From Planctomycetota bacterium (GTDB lineage: Bacteria; Planctomycetota; UBA1135; JALUZX01): 5,378 nt of DNA. Below, in pieces: positions 1-5,378 of the stretch. The stretch is taken from positions 1 through 5,378 of the forward strand of contig JALUZX010000814.1 of the NCBI GenBank assembly GCA_027011425.1, read 5' to 3'. Under the pieces are notes generated by a model that worked only from the letters and a program-made list of their open reading frames with translations, searched no databases and was not told the DNA's origin. A program made the position numbers and the translations under genes. Each line of letters opens with the position of its first letter. Position 1 is the stretch's first letter.

Positions 1-34
1 TCTTTTCTTTTCGGGCCGGAAATTGGTTGGAAGA

Positions 35-352
35 ATGTTGAAGCTGTATGTCGGAAATCTGCCCTACAACATGGGTGACGAAGAGCTGCGTGTGCTCTTC
101 GACGCGCACGGTCAGGTCGAGTCGGCTCGTGTGATCACGGACCGGGACACGGGACGCTCCAGGGGCTTCGGCTTCGTGGAGATGCCCAACGACTCCGAGG
201 CCAAGAAGGCCATCGAGGCCTTGGCCGAGACCGAGGTCGGGGGCAGGCGGTTGGTGGTGAACGAGGCCCGTCCCCGGGAGGATCGGGGCGGCGGAAGGCG
301 TGGCGGCGGCGGAGGCCGCGGCGGCTACGGCGAGCGGCGCAACCGCTGGTAG
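35..352 (+). CDS. Single-RRM RNA-binding protein with Arg/Gly-rich tail
   Basis: This is a 105-residue cytoplasmic RNA-binding protein of the bacterial glycine-rich RRM family. One RNA recognition motif fills residues 3-77. RNP2 is LYVGNL at 4-9 and RNP1 is RGFGFVEM at 43-50, and both keep the aromatic residues that stack on RNA bases (Tyr5, Phe45, Phe47). Residues 81-105 form a low-complexity Arg/Gly tail with RGG-like elements ending in Trp. Family members bind single-stranded RNA and are often cold- or stress-responsive; the target here cannot be inferred. I chose ATG at 35 because the RRM begins right after it, as is usual in the family. An in-frame TTG at 23 would add four residues, and neither start has an ideally spaced Shine-Dalgarno. 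Only 34 bases of leader are visible, so the promoter lies outside. The gene stands alone, converges with the dipeptidase gene, and is closed by a strong terminator 22 bases after its stop. Confidence 0.94.
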   Translation: MLKLYVGNLPYNMGDEELRVLFDAHGQVESARVITDRDTGRSRGFGFVEMPNDSEAKKAIEALAETEVGGRRLVVNEARPREDRGGGRRGGGGGRGGYGERRNRW

Positions 353-373
353 GAGATCCAGAGGACTCCAATC

Positions 374-413
374 CGGGGCCCCGGGTTCGAAGAACCCGGG
401 GCCCCGTTTTTTT
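374..413 (+). terminator. Strong intrinsic terminator of the RRM gene
   Basis: A perfect 15-bp GC-rich stem (374-388 paired with 392-406) closes a GAA triloop and is followed at once by seven T residues (407-413). This is a textbook Rho-independent terminator for the + strand gene that stops at 352. On the - strand the matching tract is A-rich and precedes the hairpin, with no T-run after it, so it should terminate in one direction only. Confidence 0.95.
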
Positions 414-423
414 GAGCAGGGGC

Positions 424-448
424 CGCACGCCGCCCCCCGCGGCGTGCG
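424..448 (-). terminator. Hairpin after the C69 gene, possible terminator
   Basis: A perfect 10-bp inverted repeat (424-433 with 439-448) with a five-base loop lies eight bases beyond the stop codon of the C69 dipeptidase gene. Position and stem strength suit a 3'-end element for that gene. No T-run follows on the - strand, so it may act as an RNA-stabilising hairpin, a Rho-assisted terminator, or a barrier to antisense transcription from the convergent gene. The hairpin is seen directly; its function is inferred. Confidence 0.5.
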
Positions 449-456
449 TTGTATTA

Positions 457-2088
457 TCAGAGACGCCAGTTGTAGAGGGACCAGAGACTGTCCCCCAGGA
501 GCCAGTAGCGGTGGGTCATGGAACGGCAGAAATTCGAGGAATAACGGGTGAGAAATTCCCGGCAGGCCTTCTCGTCTTTCTTGTAGATCTCCAGGGCCTT
601 CTTTTCCACCAGGGGGAGTTCCTCCAGGGCCTGGTCCTCGAAGGCCCGGATGTTCTCGGCCATTCTCTTCTTTGTCCGCCCCCACTGAATCGTGGCAAGC
701 CTGCTGGCCCGCCTGAAGGCCCAGGCGGCCGAGTCCCGGCGGAAGCCCTTTTGTGATCCCACCTTGAAGTCCGCCGGCAGGTCCGTGACCCCGCAAAAGA
801 TTGGGGCCCTCGGGGTGGTGGCCGGGTTGTCGAACCCGAGCCAGCAGATTCCACCGATTGGATCGGGAAGCCAACTCCTGCACTGGAGAACGACGTGGTA
901 GGCGTTGAAGATGACCGCGATGGGGCGGTAGAAACTCACGGATCCGGGCTTCAGGGTATTGAACAGGGCCTGCATGTCCCTGGGAAGCCAGGGGTGGACG
1001 TGGATGGGCTTGACCTTTTTTCCCTTTCCTCCGCGGCGGTCGATCAGGAGGTTCTTCGTAAGATCGTAGGGGGAACCCTCGTAGGTGGTCTTGAACAGGT
1101 CGAAAATCTGCCGGATCGAGACCTTCCGGTCCGGTTTCACCGAGAAAGGGAGTTCCTTGGCCTTTTCGAAGTCCAGCTTCAGGGAGGGGGCCAGGGTGTG
1201 GAAGACCCACCACTCCCGGATGCCGAAAGGTTTCCTTCCGCCGTAGGCCTTCCAGAACTTGAAGGCCCCGTCCTTGCGGGGTTTCCACCAGCCCATCTCC
1301 TTGGCCAGGGAGAAGACGTTCGGGGATGCCATGAAATGGTCCGGATCGTTCAGGCGGATCTTCCCGATCCTGGAGATGTTCGCCGCCACGCCCACGTGGT
1401 CGTCGGGGATTCTCTGGGCGGCCCAGACCGCCCCCTTCCTTCCTTTTCCGGGGCCCAGGATTTCCATGTGCCATACTTCCCGGGGGTCGGCCAGGGTGAT
1501 GGCTTCGCCGGCGTCGACGTAACCGTATCGTTCGGCCAGCCGCCCGATGAGGCGGACGGCTTCCCGGGCCGTCCGGCACCGCTCCAGGGCCACCCTCTCC
1601 AGCTCTTCGATGAGGAAGATTCCCTTCTTGCTCCGTAATTCCCGGCGTCCCCCGAAGGTGGACTCGCCGATGGCGAGTTGGTGTTCGTTCATGCAGGGAT
1701 AGGCCGTGTCGAGGAAGGCGTAGGTCTTCTCCACCTGGGGAATCTCGCCCGTTTCCACCAGCCCCCTGAGGTCGGAGGGGAAACTTGTGTGGAGCCTTCC
1801 CTTCCAGATCTTCTCCTTCGAACCCTTCTTGTAGGTCCGGCCGGGGCGGACAGCCACCCAGGTCCGGTAGTTCGCGTCGCAGGTATGAGACGTGATGACC
1901 GAGCCGTCGGCCGAGGCGAGCCTTCCCACCATGATGGAAGTGCAGGCTTCGGGGGGCTCCTCCCGGATTCCCAGGGAGCAGGGTTTCCCGGAAGAAGTTC
2001 CCCCCGGGGCGGAACAGGCCTGGAAAAGGAAGAGGCAGGCCGAAAGAAGGAGCGAAAGAGACACAGGGAGAAGGGAACAGGTCGTCAT
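457..2088 (-). CDS. Secreted or lipoprotein-type C69 family dipeptidase
   Basis: This 543-residue protein is a peptidase family C69 (U34-type) dipeptidase, an Ntn-hydrolase whose cysteine nucleophile becomes the N-terminus after self-cleavage. Visible family marks are Cys49 in ACTSIMVGRLASADGS (48-63), SHTCD (67-71), the NEHQLAIGEST block (134-144), the stretch around EVWHMEI (204-210), and the region around VGVAANISRIG (232-242). It probably trims dipeptides outside the cytoplasm. Residues 1-25 are a hydrophobic export signal with two candidate lipoboxes, LSAC ending at Cys18 and FQAC ending at Cys25. About 23-30 residues of linker separate these from Cys49, so autoprocessing would free the enzyme from the anchor. 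ATG at 2088 is chosen for its GGAGG ribosome site, but this start leaves no basic residue before the hydrophobic stretch. An in-frame ATG at 2124 would add a basic segment (RARRK) but has no good ribosome site. The gene lies 137 bases downstream of the cysteine-rich gene. The family call is secure; substrate and final location are not. Confidence 0.93.
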   Translation of the reverse strand: MTTCSLLPVSLSLLLSACLFLFQACSAPGGTSSGKPCSLGIREEPPEACTSIMVGRLASADGSVITSHTCDANYRTWVAVRPGRTYKKGSKEKIWKGRLHTSFPSDLRGLVETGEIPQVEKTYAFLDTAYPCMNEHQLAIGESTFGGRRELRSKKGIFLIEELERVALERCRTAREAVRLIGRLAERYGYVDAGEAITLADPREVWHMEILGPGKGRKGAVWAAQRIPDDHVGVAANISRIGKIRLNDPDHFMASPNVFSLAKEMGWWKPRKDGAFKFWKAYGGRKPFGIREWWVFHTLAPSLKLDFEKAKELPFSVKPDRKVSIRQIFDLFKTTYEGSPYDLTKNLLIDRRGGKGKKVKPIHVHPWLPRDMQALFNTLKPGSVSFYRPIAVIFNAYHVVLQCRSWLPDPIGGICWLGFDNPATTPRAPIFCGVTDLPADFKVGSQKGFRRDSAAWAFRRASRLATIQWGRTKKRMAENIRAFEDQALEELPLVEKKALEIYKKDEKACREFLTRYSSNFCRSMTHRYWLLGDSLWSLYNWRL

Positions 2089-2097
2089 GGGCGGTTT

Positions 2098-2102
2098 CCT
2101 CC
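2098..2102 (-). promoter_or_regulatory. Ribosome binding site of the C69 gene
   Basis: The - strand reads GGAGG nine bases before the ATG at 2088. It is the strongest Shine-Dalgarno near this gene and favours 2088 over the alternative in-frame ATG at 2124. If the upstream start were used, these bases would instead encode part of the RARRK segment. Confidence 0.75.
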
Positions 2103-2148
2103 GGGCGCGCAAAGGGATGCCCATTCTGCCCGAGGGGCGCAGGGAAGC

Positions 2149-2184
2149 AAAAGGGTCCTCCCTCCGGGCGGGGGGAGGACCCTT
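2149..2184 (-). terminator. Probable terminator of the cysteine-rich gene
   Basis: A 12-bp perfect stem (2151-2162 with 2173-2184) closes a 10-base loop. Read on the - strand, its descending arm runs into a short T tract (2152-2149), two of whose bases are in the stem. It lies about 40 bases after the stop of the exported cysteine-rich gene and about 60 bases before the dipeptidase start. The short T tract suggests partial rather than complete termination, which would let some transcription reach the dipeptidase gene. Confidence 0.65.
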
Positions 2185-2187
2185 CCG

Positions 2188-2211
2188 GCCGGGGGCGGAA
2201 GCGCCCCCGGC
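2188..2211 (-). repeat. Second GC-rich hairpin in the same gap
   Basis: A perfect 10-bp inverted repeat (2188-2197 with 2202-2211) has a four-base loop. It lies between the stop at 2226 and the terminator-like hairpin at 2149-2184. It has no T-run of its own, so it more likely protects the 3' end of the cysteine-rich mRNA, or helps the next hairpin, than terminates alone. The structure is seen directly; the role is inferred. Confidence 0.6.
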
Positions 2212-2225
2212 GGGCCTTGGGGCCG

Positions 2226-3566
2226 TCAGAAGGTCACCTTGAAGCCTTTGGTGAACTCCAGGCAGATCTGGGTGCGGGCCGCGGTTGGGTGAACCGTGCC
2301 CAGGACCCACTGGCCGGAAACCTTCAAGTTGCAGAACTCGGGCGCGCAAGGCACGGGGAAGGGGACTTCCACCTTGCCGTGGCACTGGGTTCCGACCGGG
2401 GTGAGGGCTCCCAGGGCAAGGAAGGCCGAATCGATTTGGGGATAGATCACAACCTGGTTGCATCCCAGGGGGAGGGTCGTGGGGTTCCAGTGGCCCTGGA
2501 GGTTCAACAGCAGGATGGCGAAGGCCGAGTAGGCCGGCGGCGAGGGGTGGCTCACCGGGGCGCCGATGACGCCAAGGCGGAAATTGAGGTTGCCGGCCGC
2601 CGGGGGGCCGTTGAAGTAGACCGGCGTGGCGGCGTAGCAGAAGGGGCACTTGAATCTGCAGTTCGGCGTCTTTGTGTAAGTGGTTTTCCCTTCGGTCTTG
2701 AAGATTCCTCCGCCGCAGAAGGGGCTCGCGATCCCGTGGTATTTCACGGGGCCCGCCTTGCAACAAGGCCCGTTCTTGAAGGCGCAGCGCCCGGGCATCC
2801 CGTTCCAGAAGAAGTTCTGGGAGACATTCCCGTCGGTGAGGGTGAGGATCTTCTTGCAGCCGGAGAAGGCCGCGCCCAGGACGGGCTTGGACAGGCAGGT
2901 CTTGGGGATTTCCCACTTGCATGTGGGCCTGCAGGGCTTGTCGTAGGGGGCCAGGTAGAGCATGTTGCCCCCGAAGGACTGGAAGTTGGTCAGGCTGTAG
3001 AAAAGGGTCCTGGTGGCCCGGTCAACGGTGATGCCGCCGTGGGCGTAATGGGGGTTGGTGGTGAGCTGGCAGGCCGAGGCGAACCGGATCTTGCACGGGG
3101 CGTAGACGCGAAACGTCATGATGAACGGCCCGTTTACGGGATGCCATGTGGCGATATACAGGTTGGCCGCCTTCATCCCGTAGTCCAGGTAGGCGAGCCC
3201 GGTGATATAGCCGAATTTTTTTCCGAACATCCTCTGCCATGGATAGGTGCAGAGGATCCTGCAGGGGCAGTCGCAATGGCTCGTGCAGTTGGGCCTGGGC
3301 TTGCTCACGTAGAGGTTCACGCCTTCGCTGTACCAGGCGACCTGGTCCCGGGTGTCCCACGCCGTTCCCCCGGCGGAGGGGACGCTGATCCACTTGGGGG
3401 CGATTCCCTTGGTGACGCACCAATTCGGCCTCCGGCAGAGGACCTGGGTGATGATCCCTGTCTTGTTGGGCGTGCAGGGCACGTCTCCGAAGCCTACGAG
3501 CAAGGTCTGGGAAAAGGCCGCAGGGGCCAGGAGAAAGCCTAGAAAAAGAGCGGGGATTCTTCTCAT
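2226..3566 (-). CDS. Exported cysteine-rich protein, beta-propeller-like
   Basis: This is a 446-residue protein of unknown function. Residues 1-19 are a signal peptide (two Arg, a hydrophobic core, likely cleavage after AFS before Gln20), so it is exported. It has 26 cysteines, clustered as CxxxCxCxCxxxC at 94-106, CxxxC at 212-216, CC at 268-269 and CxxxCxxC at 303-310, which suggests disulfides or metal binding. Four segments share a blade-like pattern of a Gly/Ala-rich strand then a strand ending in LY or similar: about 66-87, 121-140, 176-193 and 229-246. This suggests a beta-propeller whose loops carry the cysteine clusters. Residues from about 328 form a separate cysteine-containing beta-rich C-terminal domain, which resembles in style the terminal domains of large exported proteins of deep-branching planctomycetes (my recollection, not a search). 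ATG at 3566 is chosen for the GAGGA ribosome site five bases upstream; a GTG at 3578 overlaps that site. Two hairpins follow the stop. Confidence 0.88.
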   Translation of the reverse strand: MRRIPALFLGFLLAPAAFSQTLLVGFGDVPCTPNKTGIITQVLCRRPNWCVTKGIAPKWISVPSAGGTAWDTRDQVAWYSEGVNLYVSKPRPNCTSHCDCPCRILCTYPWQRMFGKKFGYITGLAYLDYGMKAANLYIATWHPVNGPFIMTFRVYAPCKIRFASACQLTTNPHYAHGGITVDRATRTLFYSLTNFQSFGGNMLYLAPYDKPCRPTCKWEIPKTCLSKPVLGAAFSGCKKILTLTDGNVSQNFFWNGMPGRCAFKNGPCCKAGPVKYHGIASPFCGGGIFKTEGKTTYTKTPNCRFKCPFCYAATPVYFNGPPAAGNLNFRLGVIGAPVSHPSPPAYSAFAILLLNLQGHWNPTTLPLGCNQVVIYPQIDSAFLALGALTPVGTQCHGKVEVPFPVPCAPEFCNLKVSGQWVLGTVHPTAARTQICLEFTKGFKVTF

Positions 3567-3571
3567 GGAAT

Positions 3572-3576
3572 TCCTC
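3572..3576 (-). promoter_or_regulatory. Ribosome binding site of the cysteine-rich gene
   Basis: The - strand reads GAGGA ending five bases before ATG 3566. It decides the start: the alternative in-frame GTG at 3578-3576 overlaps this site, and the signal peptide begins cleanly with the Arg-Arg after ATG 3566. Confidence 0.7.
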
Positions 3577-3615
3577 ACATTTGAAGGTGATATGGAGAAA
3601 GAGTCAGATGATCCA

Positions 3616-3643
3616 AAGGTAACAGTAAGGCTTTTGTTCGCAA
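3616..3643 (-). promoter_or_regulatory. Weak sigma70-like promoter candidate
   Basis: In the AT-richer gap between the TPR and cysteine-rich genes, the - strand carries TTGCGA (3643-3638), then 16 bases, then TACCTT (3621-3616). These match the -35 and -10 consensus at about four and three of six positions. The location, about 50 bases before the cysteine-rich start, is sensible for a leader. The match is weak and could be chance. The rest of the gap (3567-3732) holds no gene or strong terminator that I can see. Confidence 0.2.
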
Positions 3644-3732
3644 TGCCTGGACGAGATGAGACGGGTCGAAATGGGGCGATGTTCCGTCTTTTCTTTCAAA
3701 GACCTTTCAAAAAGAGAGGGCCCGTCTTTTCC

Positions 3733-4974
3733 TCAATTTTCTTCCAGGGCCCGCTCAAGGCGGAGAATTCTTTCCAGAACTTCCGGGTCGGATGGAAATT
3801 CTCCCCGGGCCCTCCGGAGGACGGCCAGGGCCTCCCTGGGATCGCCCCGCTTTTCCCAGACTACCGAAAGTCCAAGCAGTGCTTCTCTCCGTTCCGCGTC
3901 CCTGGAAAGAAGGAGGCGGAAGGCCTTTTCCGCCTGGTCCGGGTCGCTCCGGGCGAGAGCGGTCCGGCCGAGCCAGAGCATGGCTTGCGTGGATTCCGGG
4001 TCCTTTTTCAAGGCCTCCCGAAAGGCCTGGATCGCCCCCCGGGTGTCCTTCCGGGCCAATCTGAGCCGCCCGATCTCCACCCACCAAGGGGCGGGGGTCT
4101 CTTTCCCCGGGGAAAGTAGCATCTTTTCCGCTGCGGCGAGTTTCCCCGCGCTCCAAAGGGCAAGGGCCTCCCTGTGGACCTGTTCCTTGCCGGGTCTCTT
4201 CTTCCCGCGTGCTTTCCTGTAGAGGGCCAGGGCCTCCAGGGGAAGGCCGAGCCGCAGTTTCAGGTCCCCCAAAGCGGCCAGGTCCCGGGGACCGGCCTTT
4301 CCCGTCCAGGCGAGCACTTCCAGGAGGTCCGCTGCCTCTCCCTCCTCGCCCAGGTCCAGGTCCGCCGCGGCCAGGACCCGGAGGACCCCCGCGGCGGGGC
4401 CCAGGACTTGGAGGCTCTCCCGGGCGACCTGGGCCGCATCCTTGGGACGCCCCAGCTCCAGGAGGGCCCGGGCGAGAAGGACCCGGGGGGGGGCTTCCGA
4501 CGGATAGAGGAGGATCGCCCTCCTGAACCATGCTGTCCCTTCCGAGGGCCTTCCAAGCTGGAGGGCCGCCCTTCCCCCGGCCAGGAGGAGGGCCGGGCTC
4601 CGCTTTCCGGCCGCCAGGGCCCGGGCCGCCGCGGGGAGGGCCTCGCCGGGTTTGCCCGCCGCCAGGGCCGCCGCCGCCGTCCCTTCCCAGGCGGGCCCGC
4701 CGCCGCCGGCTTTTGCGGCGGATTTGTATGCCGCCAGACTTTCTTCGTATCTGCCCATGCGGAAGAGGATGTTTCCCCGGAGAAGGAGGAGATCCTTGTC
4801 GCCCGGGTTATTCACAAGGGCCTTTTCCACCAGCTTCAAGGCGGATTCGGGCCGGCCGCCGCGGGCGAGTTGGGCGGCGCGGGAGAGGATGGCGGCCTTG
4901 TTCTGCGCCTGGGTGACGGGGATGGCGGCCAGGGTGATAAGGGCGGGGAAAAAGAGGGAAAAGACCTTCACCAC
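3733..4974 (-). CDS. Periplasmic protein of tandem TPR repeats
   Basis: This 413-residue exported protein consists almost wholly of tetratricopeptide repeats and so is a protein-interaction scaffold. A signal peptide covers residues 1-23 (Lys3, hydrophobic core, likely cleavage after TQA). About eleven repeats of roughly 34 residues follow without a break, starting near 27, 60, 94, 127, 161, 195, 229, 263, 295, 329 and 363; examples are GRYEESLAAYKSAAK (74-88) and DTRGAIQAFREALKKDP (310-326). No catalytic domain is visible. Start: GTG at 4974, seven bases after a GGAGA site; a second GTG at 4971 is an equally real option and would remove one residue. Either start overlaps the TGA of the TonB-like gene, so translational coupling is likely. 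TonB-ExbB-ExbD operons often carry TPR genes, and this one probably supports the same envelope machinery. A run of nine C residues (4493-4485, - strand) in codons 161-164 is prone to slippage, but the frame is intact. The exact partner is unknown. Confidence 0.93.
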   Translation of the reverse strand: MVKVFSLFFPALITLAAIPVTQAQNKAAILSRAAQLARGGRPESALKLVEKALVNNPGDKDLLLLRGNILFRMGRYEESLAAYKSAAKAGGGGPAWEGTAAAALAAGKPGEALPAAARALAAGKRSPALLLAGGRAALQLGRPSEGTAWFRRAILLYPSEAPPRVLLARALLELGRPKDAAQVARESLQVLGPAAGVLRVLAAADLDLGEEGEAADLLEVLAWTGKAGPRDLAALGDLKLRLGLPLEALALYRKARGKKRPGKEQVHREALALWSAGKLAAAEKMLLSPGKETPAPWWVEIGRLRLARKDTRGAIQAFREALKKDPESTQAMLWLGRTALARSDPDQAEKAFRLLLSRDAERREALLGLSVVWEKRGDPREALAVLRRARGEFPSDPEVLERILRLERALEEN

Positions 4975-5378
4975 GTCCCGATCTCCGCGGGAATGAAGCG
5001 GACGGGTTGGAGAAAGACCCCCGGCCTGGAGCCCCTCCAGCGGAGCACCATGCGGATCGCCGCTTTTTCGAAGACCCCCCTCGGGTCGGCGGAGACAACC
5101 CGTGCCGAACGGACCCGCAGGTCCGGCCCCACGGTGACCTCCAGGGTGACCTTGCCCGCCAGGCCCCTCAAGAGGGCCCGCCTGGGCCAGGCTCTCTCCA
5201 TGGCCTCCCTGTCCGCAAGCTCGGGGGCGTAGATCCAGTGGAAGGGTTTCCTGGGAAAAGACGCTTCCCCGGGATTGCCTCCGTTCTTCCCGCCGGCTTC
5301 CCCCTCCGGGGCCGCGCTTTTCAAGCGGGGAGCGGAGACGGGAGGGAGTGGGAGAGGCAGGGTCCCGGGACCCGGGGC
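4968..5378 (-). CDS. TonB-family energy transducer, C-terminal part
   Basis: The frame is open to the window edge, so this is the last 136 residues of a longer protein whose N-terminus lies beyond 5378. The first visible part, about 40 residues, is a Pro/Gly/Ala-rich linker (such as GTLPLPLPPVSAP), as in TonB proteins that span the periplasm. Residues 64-132 match the TonB C-terminal fold: a WPRRALLRGLAGKVTLEV block, RVRSARVVSADPRGVFEKAA (88-107), then a tryptophan-containing helix (WRGSRPG) and a final strand (QPVRF). Such proteins carry energy from ExbB/ExbD in the inner membrane to outer-membrane receptors. The membrane segment expected at the N-terminus is not in the window. The TTG at 5324 is only an internal Leu codon. 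The stop overlaps the GTG start of the TPR gene, so the two form an operon; ExbB/ExbD genes may lie upstream. TonB-like domains also occur in proteins with other roles, so the transport function is inferred. Confidence 0.88.
   Translation of the reverse strand, partial: APGPGTLPLPLPPVSAPRLKSAAPEGEAGGKNGGNPGEASFPRKPFHWIYAPELADREAMERAWPRRALLRGLAGKVTLEVTVGPDLRVRSARVVSADPRGVFEKAAIRMVLRWRGSRPGVFLQPVRFIPAEIGTW
4982..4986 (-). promoter_or_regulatory. Ribosome binding site of the TPR gene
   Basis: The - strand reads GGAGA seven bases before GTG 4974 and ten before GTG 4971. It lies inside the last codons of the TonB-like gene, which fits coupled translation and supports a GTG start despite the lack of an ATG nearby. 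Confidence 0.65.

Noticed and set aside
895..1638. Open + strand frame antisense to the dipeptidase
   Set aside because: The opposite strand carries conserved C69 motifs through the same stretch, and this frame shows no domain or convincing start.
2089..2922. The dipeptidase reading frame stays open for 834 bases upstream of its start
   Set aside because: The extension lies in another frame of the cysteine-rich gene and reads as low-complexity Arg/Pro/Gly/Leu sequence with no domain. It is a by-product of high GC content; the enzyme's signal peptide and ribosome site mark the true start region.
2217..3542. Long + strand open frame antisense to the cysteine-rich gene
   Set aside because: Its product is Gly/Val/Ala/Glu-rich without any recognisable domain, whereas the opposite strand gives a signal peptide, ordered cysteine clusters and a well-placed ribosome site.
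3684..3731. A 10-base direct repeat (CCGTCTTTTC) at 3684-3693 and 3722-3731
   Set aside because: There are only two copies in a pyrimidine-rich stretch, with no dyad symmetry or link to a known element; it is likely to be chance.
3683..3732. Possible terminator after the TPR gene
   Set aside because: T-rich runs occur, but I found only about 5-bp AT-rich pairings and no GC-rich stem, so an intrinsic terminator cannot be supported.
4174..5232. Long + strand open frame across the TPR and TonB-like genes
   Set aside because: It runs antisense across two clearly recognised genes and encodes compositionally biased sequence; it is a shadow frame.

Overview
The window is GC-rich bacterial DNA with five protein-coding genes and no RNA gene, mobile element or CRISPR array that I can see. 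The gene set suggests a deep-branching Planctomycetota-type organism: a small RRM/RGG RNA-binding protein, a long cysteine-rich exported protein with beta-propeller-like repeats, a lipoprotein-like C69 dipeptidase, and a TonB protein coupled to a TPR protein. This assignment is inferred from protein style. Acidobacteriota or another GC-rich Gram-negative phylum cannot be excluded.

Layout. On the + strand, positions 35-352 encode a single-RRM RNA-binding protein with an Arg/Gly-rich tail. A very strong intrinsic terminator follows at 374-413. Everything else is on the - strand, converging on this gene. In transcription order these are the end of a TonB-family protein (enters from beyond 5378, stops at 4968), a periplasmic protein of about eleven tandem TPRs (4974-3733), a 446-residue exported protein with 26 cysteines (3566-2226), and a secreted or lipid-anchored Ntn-hydrolase dipeptidase of family C69 (2088-457). 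Intergenic gaps are 104, 137 and 166 bases. The 137-base gap carries two tandem hairpins, one a plausible terminator. The 166-base gap is AT-richer than its surroundings and probably holds the promoter of the cysteine-rich gene.

How the genes may work together. The TonB and TPR genes overlap by a few bases and are almost certainly translated together. They look like the distal part of an ExbB/ExbD/TonB-type energy-transduction operon that continues outside the window. The cysteine-rich protein and the dipeptidase both act outside the cytoplasm and lie in the same orientation, but the hairpins between them argue against simple co-transcription. The RRM gene is an independent unit.

The least explained element is the cysteine-rich exported protein. 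The most useful mechanistic question is how the dipeptidase can be lipid-anchored and also expose an N-terminal cysteine nucleophile. I found no clear evidence of a wholly new multi-gene system.
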